Below the pieces are notes generated by a model that was not told the origin of the DNA, did not search any database, and saw nothing but the letters and a program-made list of their open reading frames with translations. From positions 1 to 64,000 of the forward strand of contig CAJQON010000013.1 in the NCBI GenBank assembly GCA_905479995.1: DNA of 64,000 nt. The letters are read 5' to 3'. Below are positions 42,731 through 52,506 of this stretch, piece by piece. The stretch's first letter is position 1. Each line of letters opens with the position of its first letter. The translations under genes and the position numbers were made by a program. The DNA is from an uncultured Flavobacteriales bacterium. Its GTDB lineage: Bacteria; Bacteroidota; Bacteroidia; Flavobacteriales_E; Vicingaceae.

Positions 42731-43835
42731 TTAAGGCATTCTCAATTGTTTGATGCATGTCGTAATATTTATAATCACCCAACCTACCACCAACAATAAT
42801 ATTTTTCATTTTAGCTACTTCTGCTAAGTATTTAGCATACAGCTCTTTGTTTTCAGTTCCGCCAATAGGGTAATAGGGGGCTTCTCCATTATCCTGAAGC
42901 GAGTACTCCTTCACAATTAATGTCTTATCATCCAAAAAGTCTCTTTCCGGATGCAAATGTTTTGGCTCATGAATACGAGTGTATGGAGTCTCTTTTTCTG
43001 CATAATTCATTACAGCCGTACCCTGATAATCAGCAACATTTTTAACCTCTTCTTCAAATCGCAATGTGCGGTAATCGAGCTGACCATATTTAAAGTTGAA
43101 TAGCCGATCTAAAGAACCGGAGTAAATTATTACGGTGTCTTCATTTAATTGCTCTTTTATCTCCTCAAAATCGGTATTCAATTGAAGCTTAATTAGGCTT
43201 GAACTTAACATTTTTTCAAATATTTTGGTGTAACCCAAAGATGGAATTCCTTGCCATGTATCAAAGTAATAATTTTCATTGTAATTATTTCGTTGAGGCA
43301 ATCGTTGTATTATAGAGGCTGGCAACTCAGATGGTACCTTATCCCATTGCTTAATGGTATATCCTTTTAGTAAGGCTTCATACAAAGGCCTTCCAAAATA
43401 GTTGATGCTTTGTTCCTCCATGTTTTGAGGCTTAGGATAAAACTCTTTGGCCCTTTCTTTGTCCAAAAATTCATCCACTTCAAAAGGCTTTAGGTTTACA
43501 TTGTAAAAACTGTTTATTGTTTCAAGATTTATTGGCATTTGATACACCTTATTTTCAAAGGTGGTTAAAACCTGATGGTTGTAGCCATTAAATGAGGTAA
43601 ACCGATTGATGTAATCCCAAACAGTTGTATTTGAAGTATGAAAAATATGCGTTCCATATTTATGAACCTCAATACCTGTTTCGGCATTTATTTCAGAGTA
43701 GCAGTTCCCTCCAATATGATTTCTTTTATCAATTATTGTAACTGATTTACCCAAGTCATTAGCTATTCTTTCTGCTATTGTTGCACCAAAAAATCCTGCT
43801 CCTACTACTAAGTACTCTATCTCATCAAGTTTCAT
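42702..43835 (-). CDS. glf: UDP-galactopyranose mutase
   Basis: YLVVGAGFFGATIAERI; RNHIGGNCYSE; YGTHIFHTSN; YTRIHEPKHLHPE; GGRLGDYKYYDMHQTIENAL. Confidence 0.96.
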   Translation of the reverse strand: MKLDEIEYLVVGAGFFGATIAERIANDLGKSVTIIDKRNHIGGNCYSEINAETGIEVHKYGTHIFHTSNTTVWDYINRFTSFNGYNHQVLTTFENKVYQMPINLETINSFYNVNLKPFEVDEFLDKERAKEFYPKPQNMEEQSINYFGRPLYEALLKGYTIKQWDKVPSELPASIIQRLPQRNNYNENYYFDTWQGIPSLGYTKIFEKMLSSSLIKLQLNTDFEEIKEQLNEDTVIIYSGSLDRLFNFKYGQLDYRTLRFEEEVKNVADYQGTAVMNYAEKETPYTRIHEPKHLHPERDFLDDKTLIVKEYSLQDNGEAPYYPIGGTENKELYAKYLAEVAKMKNIIVGGRLGDYKYYDMHQTIENALSVYEQHIKQ

Positions 43836-44069
43836 AACCTTTTTTTGCAGCCAATTATTTAGAGATTAAAAATATTAAAAGTTTAAGGATGATGCTAATT
43901 TAGTAGCAATAGAAATATTTATGGTTGCTCTTTTTATTTTAAAGAAGAACAGCAATGTTTTGAAAACTTTAGTTTTGAGGTTTGTAACTTAAGATTTCTA
44001 TTATGTTCTTTTGTTTTGATACAAATGAACATAATAGAGTTTGTTTTTTGGCTTTTTGGCATTTGTCCG

Positions 44070-44111
44070 TTCGAGTATTTTGACTTTTTCAGTCAAAATG
44101 TATCGAGAACC
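44070..44111 (-). repeat. REP/BIME-like palindromic repeat, copy C
   Basis: GTTCGAGTA-TTTTGACT-ttttc-AGTCAAAA-TGTATCGAGAAC. Confidence 0.8.
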
Positions 44112-44151
44112 CAACAAATTAGATTGAAAATTTTGAGTGCTTATTAACAAG

Positions 44152-44190
44152 TTCTCGATACAATTCGCTTTAAAGCGAATCACTCGAACT
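44152..44190 (+). repeat. REP/BIME-like palindromic repeat, copy D (inverted relative to C)
   Basis: GTTCTCGATACA-ATTCGCTTTAAAGCGAAT-CACTCGAAC. Confidence 0.8.
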
Positions 44191-44288
44191 GACAACTAAT
44201 TGATAAACCTTCTAAGTCAAAATGATTCCACACTTCGGTTTATTTAAGAATGAGATTGCTTCGTTTCCTCGCAATAACGTTTTTTTTA

Positions 44289-47200
44289 CTATTTACTAAT
44301 TTTTATTTTTCCTGTACTGCTCCAACACTTGTATTCGTTGGTATAATAAAGATATCCTGATGAAGCTGGTGCTTCGTACTGCCCAGGAACTTCGGCTTTT
44401 AAATCTAGGTTAATAGTATGCGCTGCATTAGGAGCCATGTCTCTGAAGTAAAAAACCACATAGTTATCTGTTATTTCATAAAACCCTATGGTTCCTTTTT
44501 CTTGCAATTCTTTTAATTGCCATGGTTGCGCACTCAATCCCGAAGGAATTCCGACAACAGCCATTGTCATTGGCATACCTTTGTCTTGTTTGTTCCTAAC
44601 TTCAGTAGTTAAACGAACCGTCTCACCTACTCTACAACTTTTTGTATTAAGGTTTGCCGATACATCTACATTACATAGCGCTGCAGATTTTGGTAAAGTG
44701 GTGTTATAATCAATAGCCACGGTATAAGGTAAAGCGGTTTTTGTGCCCTTGTATTGGATGCTAATTTTATGCTTTCCTTCTTTCAAGTGCTTTTCTAAAC
44801 CTTTAAACTCTATCTTCCCTTTCTCTCCTGCTTCATAATGTTTTGAGGCTACTAACTTACCATCCACGTAACATTCTAAGGTTCCAGCTTCTTCTGTTTT
44901 CTTAGAATCTTTGGCATATTCAGAAAGTGCTTTTAAAGCCAAAACAGTACCTTGCGTAGATCCAAATCCTCCATAAGAGTTTCTAGATTTTACTAAAAAC
45001 TCTACTGCTTTTGTTAAAGCTGCAATGTCTTTCTTCTCAGCTTTCAACATTGCTAATACAGCAATTGCAGTAGTTTCTACTTGTAAAGATTTCCCTCCAG
45101 AACGGGTAATAGAATGATCAGACTTAAAACTACCATCTGCTTTTTGCAAAGTCAATAACTGCTTCATAATACTTGCTTCACGCTTATCGGTAAAGTTGTT
45201 TAAAGTGTTACTCATCATTGCCAATTGGTAACCATCATTAGAAGTTTTAGCAGCATTGTAAGCCAACTCAAACTCTTTGTTGATGTCTTTTTGGTAACCT
45301 GCTTCTGATAGTGCATACACAATATAACCGTTGGTTACCTCAGCACTAGCTCTACCAAATTGATCTAAGGCTTTTGGGTTTTTCTTAAACCCACCTTTAC
45401 CATCTCTTCTGTTCATAATCCACTTTGCTGTTCGTTCCACCATATCATTACTTACTTCAGGGTACACATTTTTCATGTCATTAAACTGCATTAAACCATA
45501 AGCCGTTAATGCTTCATGACCAGGAGAAGAGCCAAACCATTCGTATCCTTTCGATTTGGTTTCGTAACTGGTTAACTTTTTATATCCTCGGTCTAATTTC
45601 CCATCAATGCTTGCCAATAACTTCGCATCATCAAAACCAGTTTCTTTCATATAGTTCAAGGCCATAATGTTCGGATAGTTACTCATAGATGTTTGTTCGA
45701 AACATCCTGAAGGCTCTCTAAAAATAGATTCTATACCTGTCATTAAATCGCTTACCACATTAGGAAAAGCAGTTAAAGAAGCAGTAACAGAACCACTTAC
45801 TACATCGTTAATATCTACCATATACTCTCCTTTTAAATCTTGACCAGAAAAAGCCATGCTTACAGGATAACCTTTAGCGCCTATCTTAATGGTTTGATTA
45901 AATGCATCTTTTAATCCATTGGCATTAAAGGCTATTTGCATGTTATCTTCTCCAATTTGGTTCAATACTTTGTACTCTAAATAAATAGTCTTTGTACTAT
46001 TAGCAGCAATGGTATGACTACCTGTTTCTACATTAATCACTTTAAATCCTTTTGGAGATTTAACTGTTAAGTTTCCTGTAACAGGTTTGTTGGTTGTATT
46101 TTTTAAGGTTAATGGCACCGAAACAATGTCTTCAAACACTACTTGATTAGGTACTTTGGTAAACATTGCAAAAGGTAATTGTGTAAAGAATGTTTTCTCT
46201 GCTCTTCCAATTAATCCAACACCAACACCTTCAACTGTAGTTCTAAAAGAAGTCACTTCATCGTTGTTGTAAAAAGATACGTTCGCCATTCCGTTGTTGC
46301 CTACCTCTATGTTTCCATTCCAATAAATTGTTGACCTGAAATCTGTTCTTACTTCAGCAGTTGGTACATTCGCATAATTGGGTGCTGCAAATTCTTTTGC
46401 TCTATAATAGCTTTTAGCTACTCTTGCCTGTCCATTTCTATTGCCTCTAAAGTTTCTACCATCCCAATCTTTTTTAGCTTTCTCTTTCTTCATCATTATT
46501 TTTTGATCAAAAGCAAACCCAGCAACTTGTTGCTCTACTACCTCAAACTCTTCTAATTCTTTATTTTTAAGTTCAACTAAAACTTCTCCATTTTTCTCCG
46601 CTTCCATTGGCACTTCAGCAACTTGATTAATCACTTCATCCATGTCTAATCCCCTCATTTTGTCTTCATTATCTTCTAACATAATCATATCATTGTTTGG
46701 CTCATCTCTTTCAATTCCATTTACATTACCAACAACTCCAGCTAAAGCGGGCTGAACATTGTTCATTGCTCTTTTTGTTCCTACAGAAGAATGATATTTA
46801 TAAGCTTGATACATGTGTGTGTTGTAGTTTGTTCCATAACTATTGATGTATACATTTTGAGCTTGTAATCCGCTAGCTGTAATGTAAAGGTTAAACGGAT
46901 TATACAAATCAATACCATTCAATAAATATGCACCATAATCGTCCGTCTTCAGCTTCCTGTTGGTACCATCTTTAAGCGTAATTGTTGCTCCCCTTAAAGG
47001 TTTACCATCATTCCCATAAATTAAACCAGCAATAGTTGCTTTTTCTCCTTGGTAAGTCTTCGTGGCCATATTTTTACTCATCACTTCTTCCCACTTAAAT
47101 CGTCTCCAACCATCAGTCATTAACAAATAATCCAAGGCTTCAGTCGCTTTCTTTTCTTTAGGATCAAAGTAAAATTTTGGTTCTTCCACTTCCCCACTAA

Positions 47201-48722
47201 TATCACTCTCCAACAATAAATTGGTAAGAATATTACTCGATTTATCGTCTGCAAAACTTAATAGCTTATCATCTACTACCGCCATAGATAAGTTAGCAGG
47301 AATTGGCAAACCTCTTTCATCGGTTACTCGCACCGTCATTTCCACTTTTTCTCGTGGCAAGTACTTTTCTTTATTGGTTTTTAACTCAATGTTCATTTTC
47401 TTATCCTTATTTACAAAAACCAATCGTTCAGCTCTTTCAATGTCTCTATTGTCAAACAAAGTAATCTGTGCAACACCAATCGGAAACTTTGCTAAAGGAA
47501 CTTTAAACTCATTTGATCCTCGTGTAATATTTACTTCTCTAGAGAAATAAGCTACTCCTCTTACCTGACACATCAACGACATTGTTTCATCTTCAGTAGA
47601 GTTAACTACCACCGTTAAGTTTTCATCGTCATTGTCTTCCACATTTAATACCCAACCTCTTTTTAAGCTTTGTGGTAATCCATATGATTTAGTAATTCCT
47701 TTTGGTTGAGTGATATACACCTTATACTCTTCACCAATTTTTGGTTCAAACTCAAAAGCACCCATTCCATTATGAAAACTTGCAAACTCTACCGCAACTT
47801 TACCGCTTTTTGTTTTCACAACTCCAGAAATATCAGCAGGCTTCCCAAATTCATCTAATGCTTTAAAGGCTATATTACTTTCTAAGCCTTCAACTAAATC
47901 TCCTCCTTCAGGGTAAAAACTCAAATCAATGTTTCCTAAAGTAATAGGTATTGATCTAGAAATACTTTCTGTTTTCCCTTCAAATGCAATCATTACATTC
48001 AATAGCCCATCATTGGTTTTTAATTCTTCAGGCAATTTAAATTTCACATAAGCATTACCTGTTTCATCCGTACTTAACTTCTTCCCCAATAATTTCTCTC
48101 CATTTAATTGTGCTACATAATTAAATTCATGGTCTCCTAATGGTAAATTCTCTAAAGTGTTTAAGTCTAGTTTTGCAATTACATCATCACCTGGACCATA
48201 AGCTTTTCGTTGAAATTCTAATTTCATTTTTAAGCGTGGCAACACCACTTTTTGAACCTGAAACTCTTTAATAAAAAACGTATTCTCATTTTTTTGCCAA
48301 TTGGTATACGCTTTTACTTTGTAAATTCCTCCCATTGCTTCTTTTCCAATAAGAAAGTCTGCATTGGTTTTCCCCTTCCGAGCAATTAAATTATGCTTCT
48401 TAACTACATTCCCTTTCGGATCGATTAGCTCAGCATATAAAATTTCACTTTTAACAGATGGTTTTAAATCTGAACCATTTCTTACAAAAGCACTAAACCA
48501 AACAGTTTCACCTGGCTTATACATCGGTTTATCAAATTGCAAGTAAACCCTATCTTCAGCATTTTCATCGTTATACTTTTTAAGTTGTGTTTTTAAATCC
48601 TCTAAAAAAGGATTAGATAAAACTTCCTCTGTAAAAGTTCCAGGCATTAATGAACCTAGGAAAAAAATGGTAAAAAGTGCTACACCTATTTTTTGAATTT
48701 TGCTTTTGACTGATATTTTCAT
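44289..48722 (-). CDS. Alpha-2-macroglobulin family protein with thioester motif (start moved to the internal MKISVKS)
   Basis: MG-domain (VYLQFDKPMYKPGETVWFSAFV), CarboxypepD_reg-like insert (ATIAGLIYGNDGKPLRGATITLKD), thioester REPSGCFEQTSMSNYPN. Confidence 0.92.
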   Translation of the reverse strand: MKISVKSKIQKIGVALFTIFFLGSLMPGTFTEEVLSNPFLEDLKTQLKKYNDENAEDRVYLQFDKPMYKPGETVWFSAFVRNGSDLKPSVKSEILYAELIDPKGNVVKKHNLIARKGKTNADFLIGKEAMGGIYKVKAYTNWQKNENTFFIKEFQVQKVVLPRLKMKLEFQRKAYGPGDDVIAKLDLNTLENLPLGDHEFNYVAQLNGEKLLGKKLSTDETGNAYVKFKLPEELKTNDGLLNVMIAFEGKTESISRSIPITLGNIDLSFYPEGGDLVEGLESNIAFKALDEFGKPADISGVVKTKSGKVAVEFASFHNGMGAFEFEPKIGEEYKVYITQPKGITKSYGLPQSLKRGWVLNVEDNDDENLTVVVNSTEDETMSLMCQVRGVAYFSREVNITRGSNEFKVPLAKFPIGVAQITLFDNRDIERAERLVFVNKDKKMNIELKTNKEKYLPREKVEMTVRVTDERGLPIPANLSMAVVDDKLLSFADDKSSNILTNLLLESDISGEVEEPKFYFDPKEKKATEALDYLLMTDGWRRFKWEEVMSKNMATKTYQGEKATIAGLIYGNDGKPLRGATITLKDGTNRKLKTDDYGAYLLNGIDLYNPFNLYITASGLQAQNVYINSYGTNYNTHMYQAYKYHSSVGTKRAMNNVQPALAGVVGNVNGIERDEPNNDMIMLEDNEDKMRGLDMDEVINQVAEVPMEAEKNGEVLVELKNKELEEFEVVEQQVAGFAFDQKIMMKKEKAKKDWDGRNFRGNRNGQARVAKSYYRAKEFAAPNYANVPTAEVRTDFRSTIYWNGNIEVGNNGMANVSFYNNDEVTSFRTTVEGVGVGLIGRAEKTFFTQLPFAMFTKVPNQVVFEDIVSVPLTLKNTTNKPVTGNLTVKSPKGFKVINVETGSHTIAANSTKTIYLEYKVLNQIGEDNMQIAFNANGLKDAFNQTIKIGAKGYPVSMAFSGQDLKGEYMVDINDVVSGSVTASLTAFPNVVSDLMTGIESIFREPSGCFEQTSMSNYPNIMALNYMKETGFDDAKLLASIDGKLDRGYKKLTSYETKSKGYEWFGSSPGHEALTAYGLMQFNDMKNVYPEVSNDMVERTAKWIMNRRDGKGGFKKNPKALDQFGRASAEVTNGYIVYALSEAGYQKDINKEFELAYNAAKTSNDGYQLAMMSNTLNNFTDKREASIMKQLLTLQKADGSFKSDHSITRSGGKSLQVETTAIAVLAMLKAEKKDIAALTKAVEFLVKSRNSYGGFGSTQGTVLALKALSEYAKDSKKTEEAGTLECYVDGKLVASKHYEAGEKGKIEFKGLEKHLKEGKHKISIQYKGTKTALPYTVAIDYNTTLPKSAALCNVDVSANLNTKSCRVGETVRLTTEVRNKQDKGMPMTMAVVGIPSGLSAQPWQLKELQEKGTIGFYEITDNYVVFYFRDMAPNAAHTINLDLKAEVPGQYEAPASSGYLYYTNEYKCWSSTGKIKISK

Positions 48723-48841
48723 GGCTATAAGTTTTTTAATTATATCCTTTAGATGAAAAGAAATTTTAAATTCCATAAAACCCATCAAATAAATTTGCTG
48801 TATTTTGTGTTCAGGGCATTATTTTAATTTATATTAGTTGC

Positions 48842-50863
48842 ATGAAACCCATAAAAACAACAATAGTTCTTTTATTGTTAATGAGTCTATTACTCACTAA
48901 CAATAGTTTTGGACAAAAAGGCATTATTGGTAAAGCAGTAATGATGGGATCTAATGTTGCTTCTGGCGAAATAATTCCTAAAAAAAATACCCCTGCAAAA
49001 AAGCAAGCACTTTTCATTCTCAACTTCTTTAAATACATTACTTGGCCAGATAAAGATTCTAATGATGTATTTAACATCTCTGTTTTAGGAGACAGTGGAG
49101 ATGTATTGCTTAGTGAATTAAAATTAATGGCTAACGAACTTAGCAACACTAAAAAAGGTAAAAAACTAACATTCAACATTCACCGTATTAACACCTTGGC
49201 CGAGGTTGATGATGTACAAATTCTATATTTCGATCAAAGTTCAGAGTTAAAACTTGAAAATGTTTACGAGAAAATCAACAAGAGTTCAACACTTGTAGTT
49301 ACCCAAGGTTATCCTTTCGGGAAATCCATGATTAATTTTGTTATGGATGGAGACAAGGTATTGTATGAACTCAATGAAAAAAGATGTAACGATGCAGGAC
49401 TAGAAGTCAGTTGGATCCTCTCAAAAGTTGCCATTAAATCGGAAAAAGAATGGGATTCTTTAATTGAGAAAATGGAAAACTTAGCTGACACCGATGATAA
49501 AACAATTGAAATAGATAAAAAAGATTTACAAAAAATTGTAAATGAACAAAAAAGATTACTCGCAGAAATTGAAATTAATACCGAAAAACTTTACGCACAA
49601 AAAGCAACACTTAAAGTGCAACAGGCAGAATTAGCAGCTAAAGAAAAGCTAATTGCTAACGCAAAAAAAGAAATTGATGCACAACAAGCCTTGATAGATG
49701 ATCAATTGCAAAAAATTGAAATTCAACAAACCAACTTAACGAACCTAAATAGTAACGTTGAAGCCAAACATGATGAATTAGTGGCTGAACAAAAGAAATT
49801 AGAAGAAGAAAAGAAAAGTTTATTGGCAATTCAAACTGAATACGCAGACATTGAATCGAAACTTAAGGATAAAGAACTTTTGGTAAAAGAACAGCACAGT
49901 AAAATTGATGAACAAATTGATGACATTTTTAAAAAATCCAATACAATAGAAGAGCAAGAATCCATTATTTGGCTATCTGTTTTGTTCTTGGTTATTGTTT
50001 CAATATTAGGAGGCTTAGCTTATCGTAGTTATCGCCTAAAAAACAAAGCCAACATTACCATAATGGCACAAAAAGCAGAAATTGAAGAACAACATGACGT
50101 TTTAGAAGAACAGCACAAAGAAATTACAGATTCTATTAATTATGCCAAAAGAATTCAAGACGCCATATTACCTCCTTTAAAGTTAGTTAGAGGTTACATG
50201 CCTGATAGCTTTATTTATTATAAGCCAAAGGACATTATTGCAGGTGATTTTTATTGGATGGAAAGCATTAACAATTTGATCATATTTGCTACAGCCGATT
50301 GTACCGGACATGGAGTTCCAGGGGCAATGGTTAGTGTGGTTTGTCACAATGCTATGAACAGATCTGTAAAAGAATTTATGTTGGTAAAGCCAAACGACAT
50401 CCTAAACAAGACTCGTGAAATTGTATTGGAGACGTTTGAAAAAAGTGATGAAGATGTGAATGACGGGATGGACATTGCCCTTTGTAGCATTAACCTAGAA
50501 AGCAAAAAGTTAAACTTTTCAGGAGCCAACAACGGTCTTTATTTATTTCGCAACAACGAATTAATAGAAATTAAACCAGATAAGCAGCCAATTGGCAATT
50601 ATGCTGATGCAAAACCTTTTACCAATCATGAAATGGATTTAGAAAAAGGAGATGTATTATATACATTCTCAGATGGCTATCCAGATCAATTTGGTGGCCC
50701 TAAAGGAAAGAAATTTATGTACAAGCAATTCAGAAACTTATTGTTAGAAATCCATCAAAAACCTATGGATGATCAATATAAACTTCTTCACAATACTTTT
50801 GAGGAATGGAGAGGAGATTTAGAACAAATAGATGATGTTTGTATAATAGGAGTTAGAATATGA
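48842..50863 (+). CDS. YfiR-like (DUF4154) sensor, coiled-coil, TM, SpoIIE/PP2C-type phosphatase fusion
   Basis: N-terminal FILNFFKYITWPDKDSNDVFNISVLGDSG...ILYFDQSSE...TLVVTQGYPFGKSMINFVMDGDKVLYELNEKRCNDAGLEVSWILSKVA; Lys/Gln/Glu-rich coiled coil; ITDSINYAKRIQDAILPP; ADCTGHGVPGAMVS; FSDGYPDQFGGPKGKKF. Confidence 0.88.
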   Translation: MKPIKTTIVLLLLMSLLLTNNSFGQKGIIGKAVMMGSNVASGEIIPKKNTPAKKQALFILNFFKYITWPDKDSNDVFNISVLGDSGDVLLSELKLMANELSNTKKGKKLTFNIHRINTLAEVDDVQILYFDQSSELKLENVYEKINKSSTLVVTQGYPFGKSMINFVMDGDKVLYELNEKRCNDAGLEVSWILSKVAIKSEKEWDSLIEKMENLADTDDKTIEIDKKDLQKIVNEQKRLLAEIEINTEKLYAQKATLKVQQAELAAKEKLIANAKKEIDAQQALIDDQLQKIEIQQTNLTNLNSNVEAKHDELVAEQKKLEEEKKSLLAIQTEYADIESKLKDKELLVKEQHSKIDEQIDDIFKKSNTIEEQESIIWLSVLFLVIVSILGGLAYRSYRLKNKANITIMAQKAEIEEQHDVLEEQHKEITDSINYAKRIQDAILPPLKLVRGYMPDSFIYYKPKDIIAGDFYWMESINNLIIFATADCTGHGVPGAMVSVVCHNAMNRSVKEFMLVKPNDILNKTREIVLETFEKSDEDVNDGMDIALCSINLESKKLNFSGANNGLYLFRNNELIEIKPDKQPIGNYADAKPFTNHEMDLEKGDVLYTFSDGYPDQFGGPKGKKFMYKQFRNLLLEIHQKPMDDQYKLLHNTFEEWRGDLEQIDDVCIIGVRI

Positions 50864-51237
50864 TGGATCAATTAAACATATTTGGAGAACCATTAATTGC
50901 ATGTAGCACCACTCCATTAACTGGCTATTTTCGTGATGGCTGCTGTAATACAGACAGCACTGATCAAGGTATACATACCGTTTGTATTATTGCAACTGAA
51001 GAGTTTTTAGCTTTCTCCAAAGAGATTGGTAATGACTTATCTACACCAGTTCCAGAATATTCGTTTCCCGGTGTTCAACCAGGAGATAAATGGTGTTTAT
51101 GTGCCGAACGATTTAAACAAGCACACCAAAATGGAGCTGCACCAAAGGTGTTTTTAGAAGCTACCAATGAAAAAACATTAGACATTATTGACATGGATAT
51201 TTTAGTCGCACATGCCTTTTATGCAGATAAAGCATAA
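50860..51237 (+). CDS. DUF2237 family protein
   Basis: NIFGEPLIACSTTPLTGYFRDGCCNTDSTDQGIHTVCIIATEEFLAFSKEIGNDLSTPVPEYSFPGVQPGDKWCLCAERF. Confidence 0.85.
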   Translation: MMDQLNIFGEPLIACSTTPLTGYFRDGCCNTDSTDQGIHTVCIIATEEFLAFSKEIGNDLSTPVPEYSFPGVQPGDKWCLCAERFKQAHQNGAAPKVFLEATNEKTLDIIDMDILVAHAFYADKA

Positions 51238-51240
51238 GTA

Positions 51241-51687
51241 CTATTGGTTTTCACAATTCTCCCTTCTTCGAGTATCCATTAAATAAACTATTTTCCATTC
51301 CCCAGAAATCTTAATTAACGCGAAGGAATCTACACCACAATGGCTAAATTCTTCACCCACGTAAAAAGAGTAATCCGTCCAAACATGCGCCAAATTGCCA
51401 TCAATCCGTATTTGGGTATTGTATAATTTTTCAATCCAATCCGGAGTATCAGATTTCTTATTCCCAATTTGTTGTATAAAATGTGCTAATTTCTCCTCTT
51501 TAACCCCTTTACTAGAAACTACTTTCATAATAACATTTTTTGAAAATGCTTGCTTAATCATTGTCGTATCAGTATTCCGCATACCTTCAAACAATAAATT
51601 AATTGGTTTCATAACCTCATTTTCTGTTTGTGCTCCTGATTCGAAACTAATTAGCATGAAAATTAAAAATGTAATCGTAATACGCAT
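51241..51687 (-). CDS. Secreted NTF2-like (SnoaL/lumazine-binding-like) hypothetical protein
   Basis: Signal peptide; MKPINLLFEGMRNTDTTMIKQAF...AHVWTDYSFYVGEEFSHCGVDSFALIKISGEWKIVYLMDTRR. Confidence 0.7.
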   Translation of the reverse strand: MRITITFLIFMLISFESGAQTENEVMKPINLLFEGMRNTDTTMIKQAFSKNVIMKVVSSKGVKEEKLAHFIQQIGNKKSDTPDWIEKLYNTQIRIDGNLAHVWTDYSFYVGEEFSHCGVDSFALIKISGEWKIVYLMDTRRRENCENQ

Positions 51688-51972
51688 ATTGTCTGACCTT
51701 TATTCAAATTTACTTGCATAATTCACTTAATTCTAAACTATTGTGATAAACGGTATAGTTCCCCTAAAAATATTGGTACTCAATTTAAAAATTATAAAAC
51801 CTGTATTTGTTTAACAATTCATTTAAGCCCTACAAACAAAGTAAAAATCGATTTGTGCACTTTTTGTTCACCACATATAAAATAGTAAATAAAAATATTT
51901 TTTCATAAAAAAGCACCATAAAAACAAAGCACAAATCACTAACAATTAATGAGTTAGTGTTAATGTGCATTT

Positions 51973-52004
51973 TTTGTGCAACATAATTTATACAGTAAGA
52001 GTTG
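51973..52004 (+). promoter_or_regulatory. Promoter-like element of ncRNA copy 1
   Basis: TTTG-N19-TAAGAGTTG; the same geometry in all three copies; resembles Bacteroidota TTTG-N19-TAnnTTTG promoters. Confidence 0.6.
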
Positions 52005-52009
52005 AATTT

Positions 52010-52302
52010 TAAATAATATTGTTGTGATAACAATAATAACCGATATCTATTATTTTATCCGTTTGAATGAAAGGCAAACTTCTTAGCTACATAAGAAACA
52101 ATAACATACCCTGGTTATTGTCCCGCCTAAACAGACATCAAACATAAAATGAAATAATAGATGTCGGTTTTCCTTCTCAATTTATTAGGAAGGAATTAAA
52201 GATAGTAGTTCTGCAGAGCCTCTGCAGTCAGCATTATCAACTCCTTTGGTAGTTGATAATGCCAACCCCTCCGGATTGATAGGACCGGAGGGGTTTCTTT
52301 TT
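52010..52302 (+). ncRNA. Structured non-coding RNA candidate, copy 1 (5' end approximate)
   Basis: 21-bp P1 stem 52038-52058/52149-52169; internal hairpins 52080-52097 and 52098-52121; hairpins 52171-52194 and 52231-52262; terminator 52266-52302. Confidence 0.85.
52266..52302 (+). terminator. Intrinsic terminator of ncRNA copy 1
   Basis: CCCCTCCGG-attgatagga-CCGGAGGGG-TTTCTTTTT. Confidence 0.95.
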
Positions 52303-52468
52303 GACTAAAACCAAAGAAAACCATGTTAAAGATTAACTGATTTATTTTAGAAACAATTGCAATACAGCAATTAATAAATTGGGAATTTTATACAAAAGTA
52401 TCAATTAATCACAAAATAACAACAACATAACGTGCTGAATATCAGTGTTATTCGAATTTTATGCATCA

Positions 52469-52500
52469 TTTGTGCAATGGTAATTTTGCAATAACCCTTG
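52469..52500 (+). promoter_or_regulatory. Promoter-like element of ncRNA copy 2
   Basis: TTTG-N19-TAACCCTTG. Confidence 0.6.
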
Positions 52501-52506
52501 AATTTT

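Noticed and set aside
47221-47550. 109-aa plus-strand ORF antisense to the alpha-2-macroglobulin gene (and similar antisense ORFs in the track)
   Set aside because: Shadow ORFs opposite well-supported genes, with no domain signatures.
52067-52147. 26-codon ORF inside RNA copy 1 (MKGKLLSYIRNNNIPWLLSRLNRHQT)
   Set aside because: The same ATG in copy 2 meets a stop after seven codons (MKGKLLS*), and copy 3 has an unrelated reading. Conservation follows RNA pairing, not codons.
52010-52302. 6S, tmRNA, RNase P or SRP RNA identity for the ncRNA
   Set aside because: No GAGGAAAGUCC-type RNase P core, no SRP GGAA/AGCA loop, no tmRNA tag ORF or CCA end. The multi-branch plus three-hairpin layout and triplication are unlike canonical 6S, though only cmsearch can exclude a divergent relative.
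52323-52340. Tiny ORFs after the copy 1 and copy 2 terminators (MLKIN* and MLNNN*)
   Set aside because: Five codons in a homologous spacer; explained by the duplication itself, with no ribosome-binding or conservation argument.
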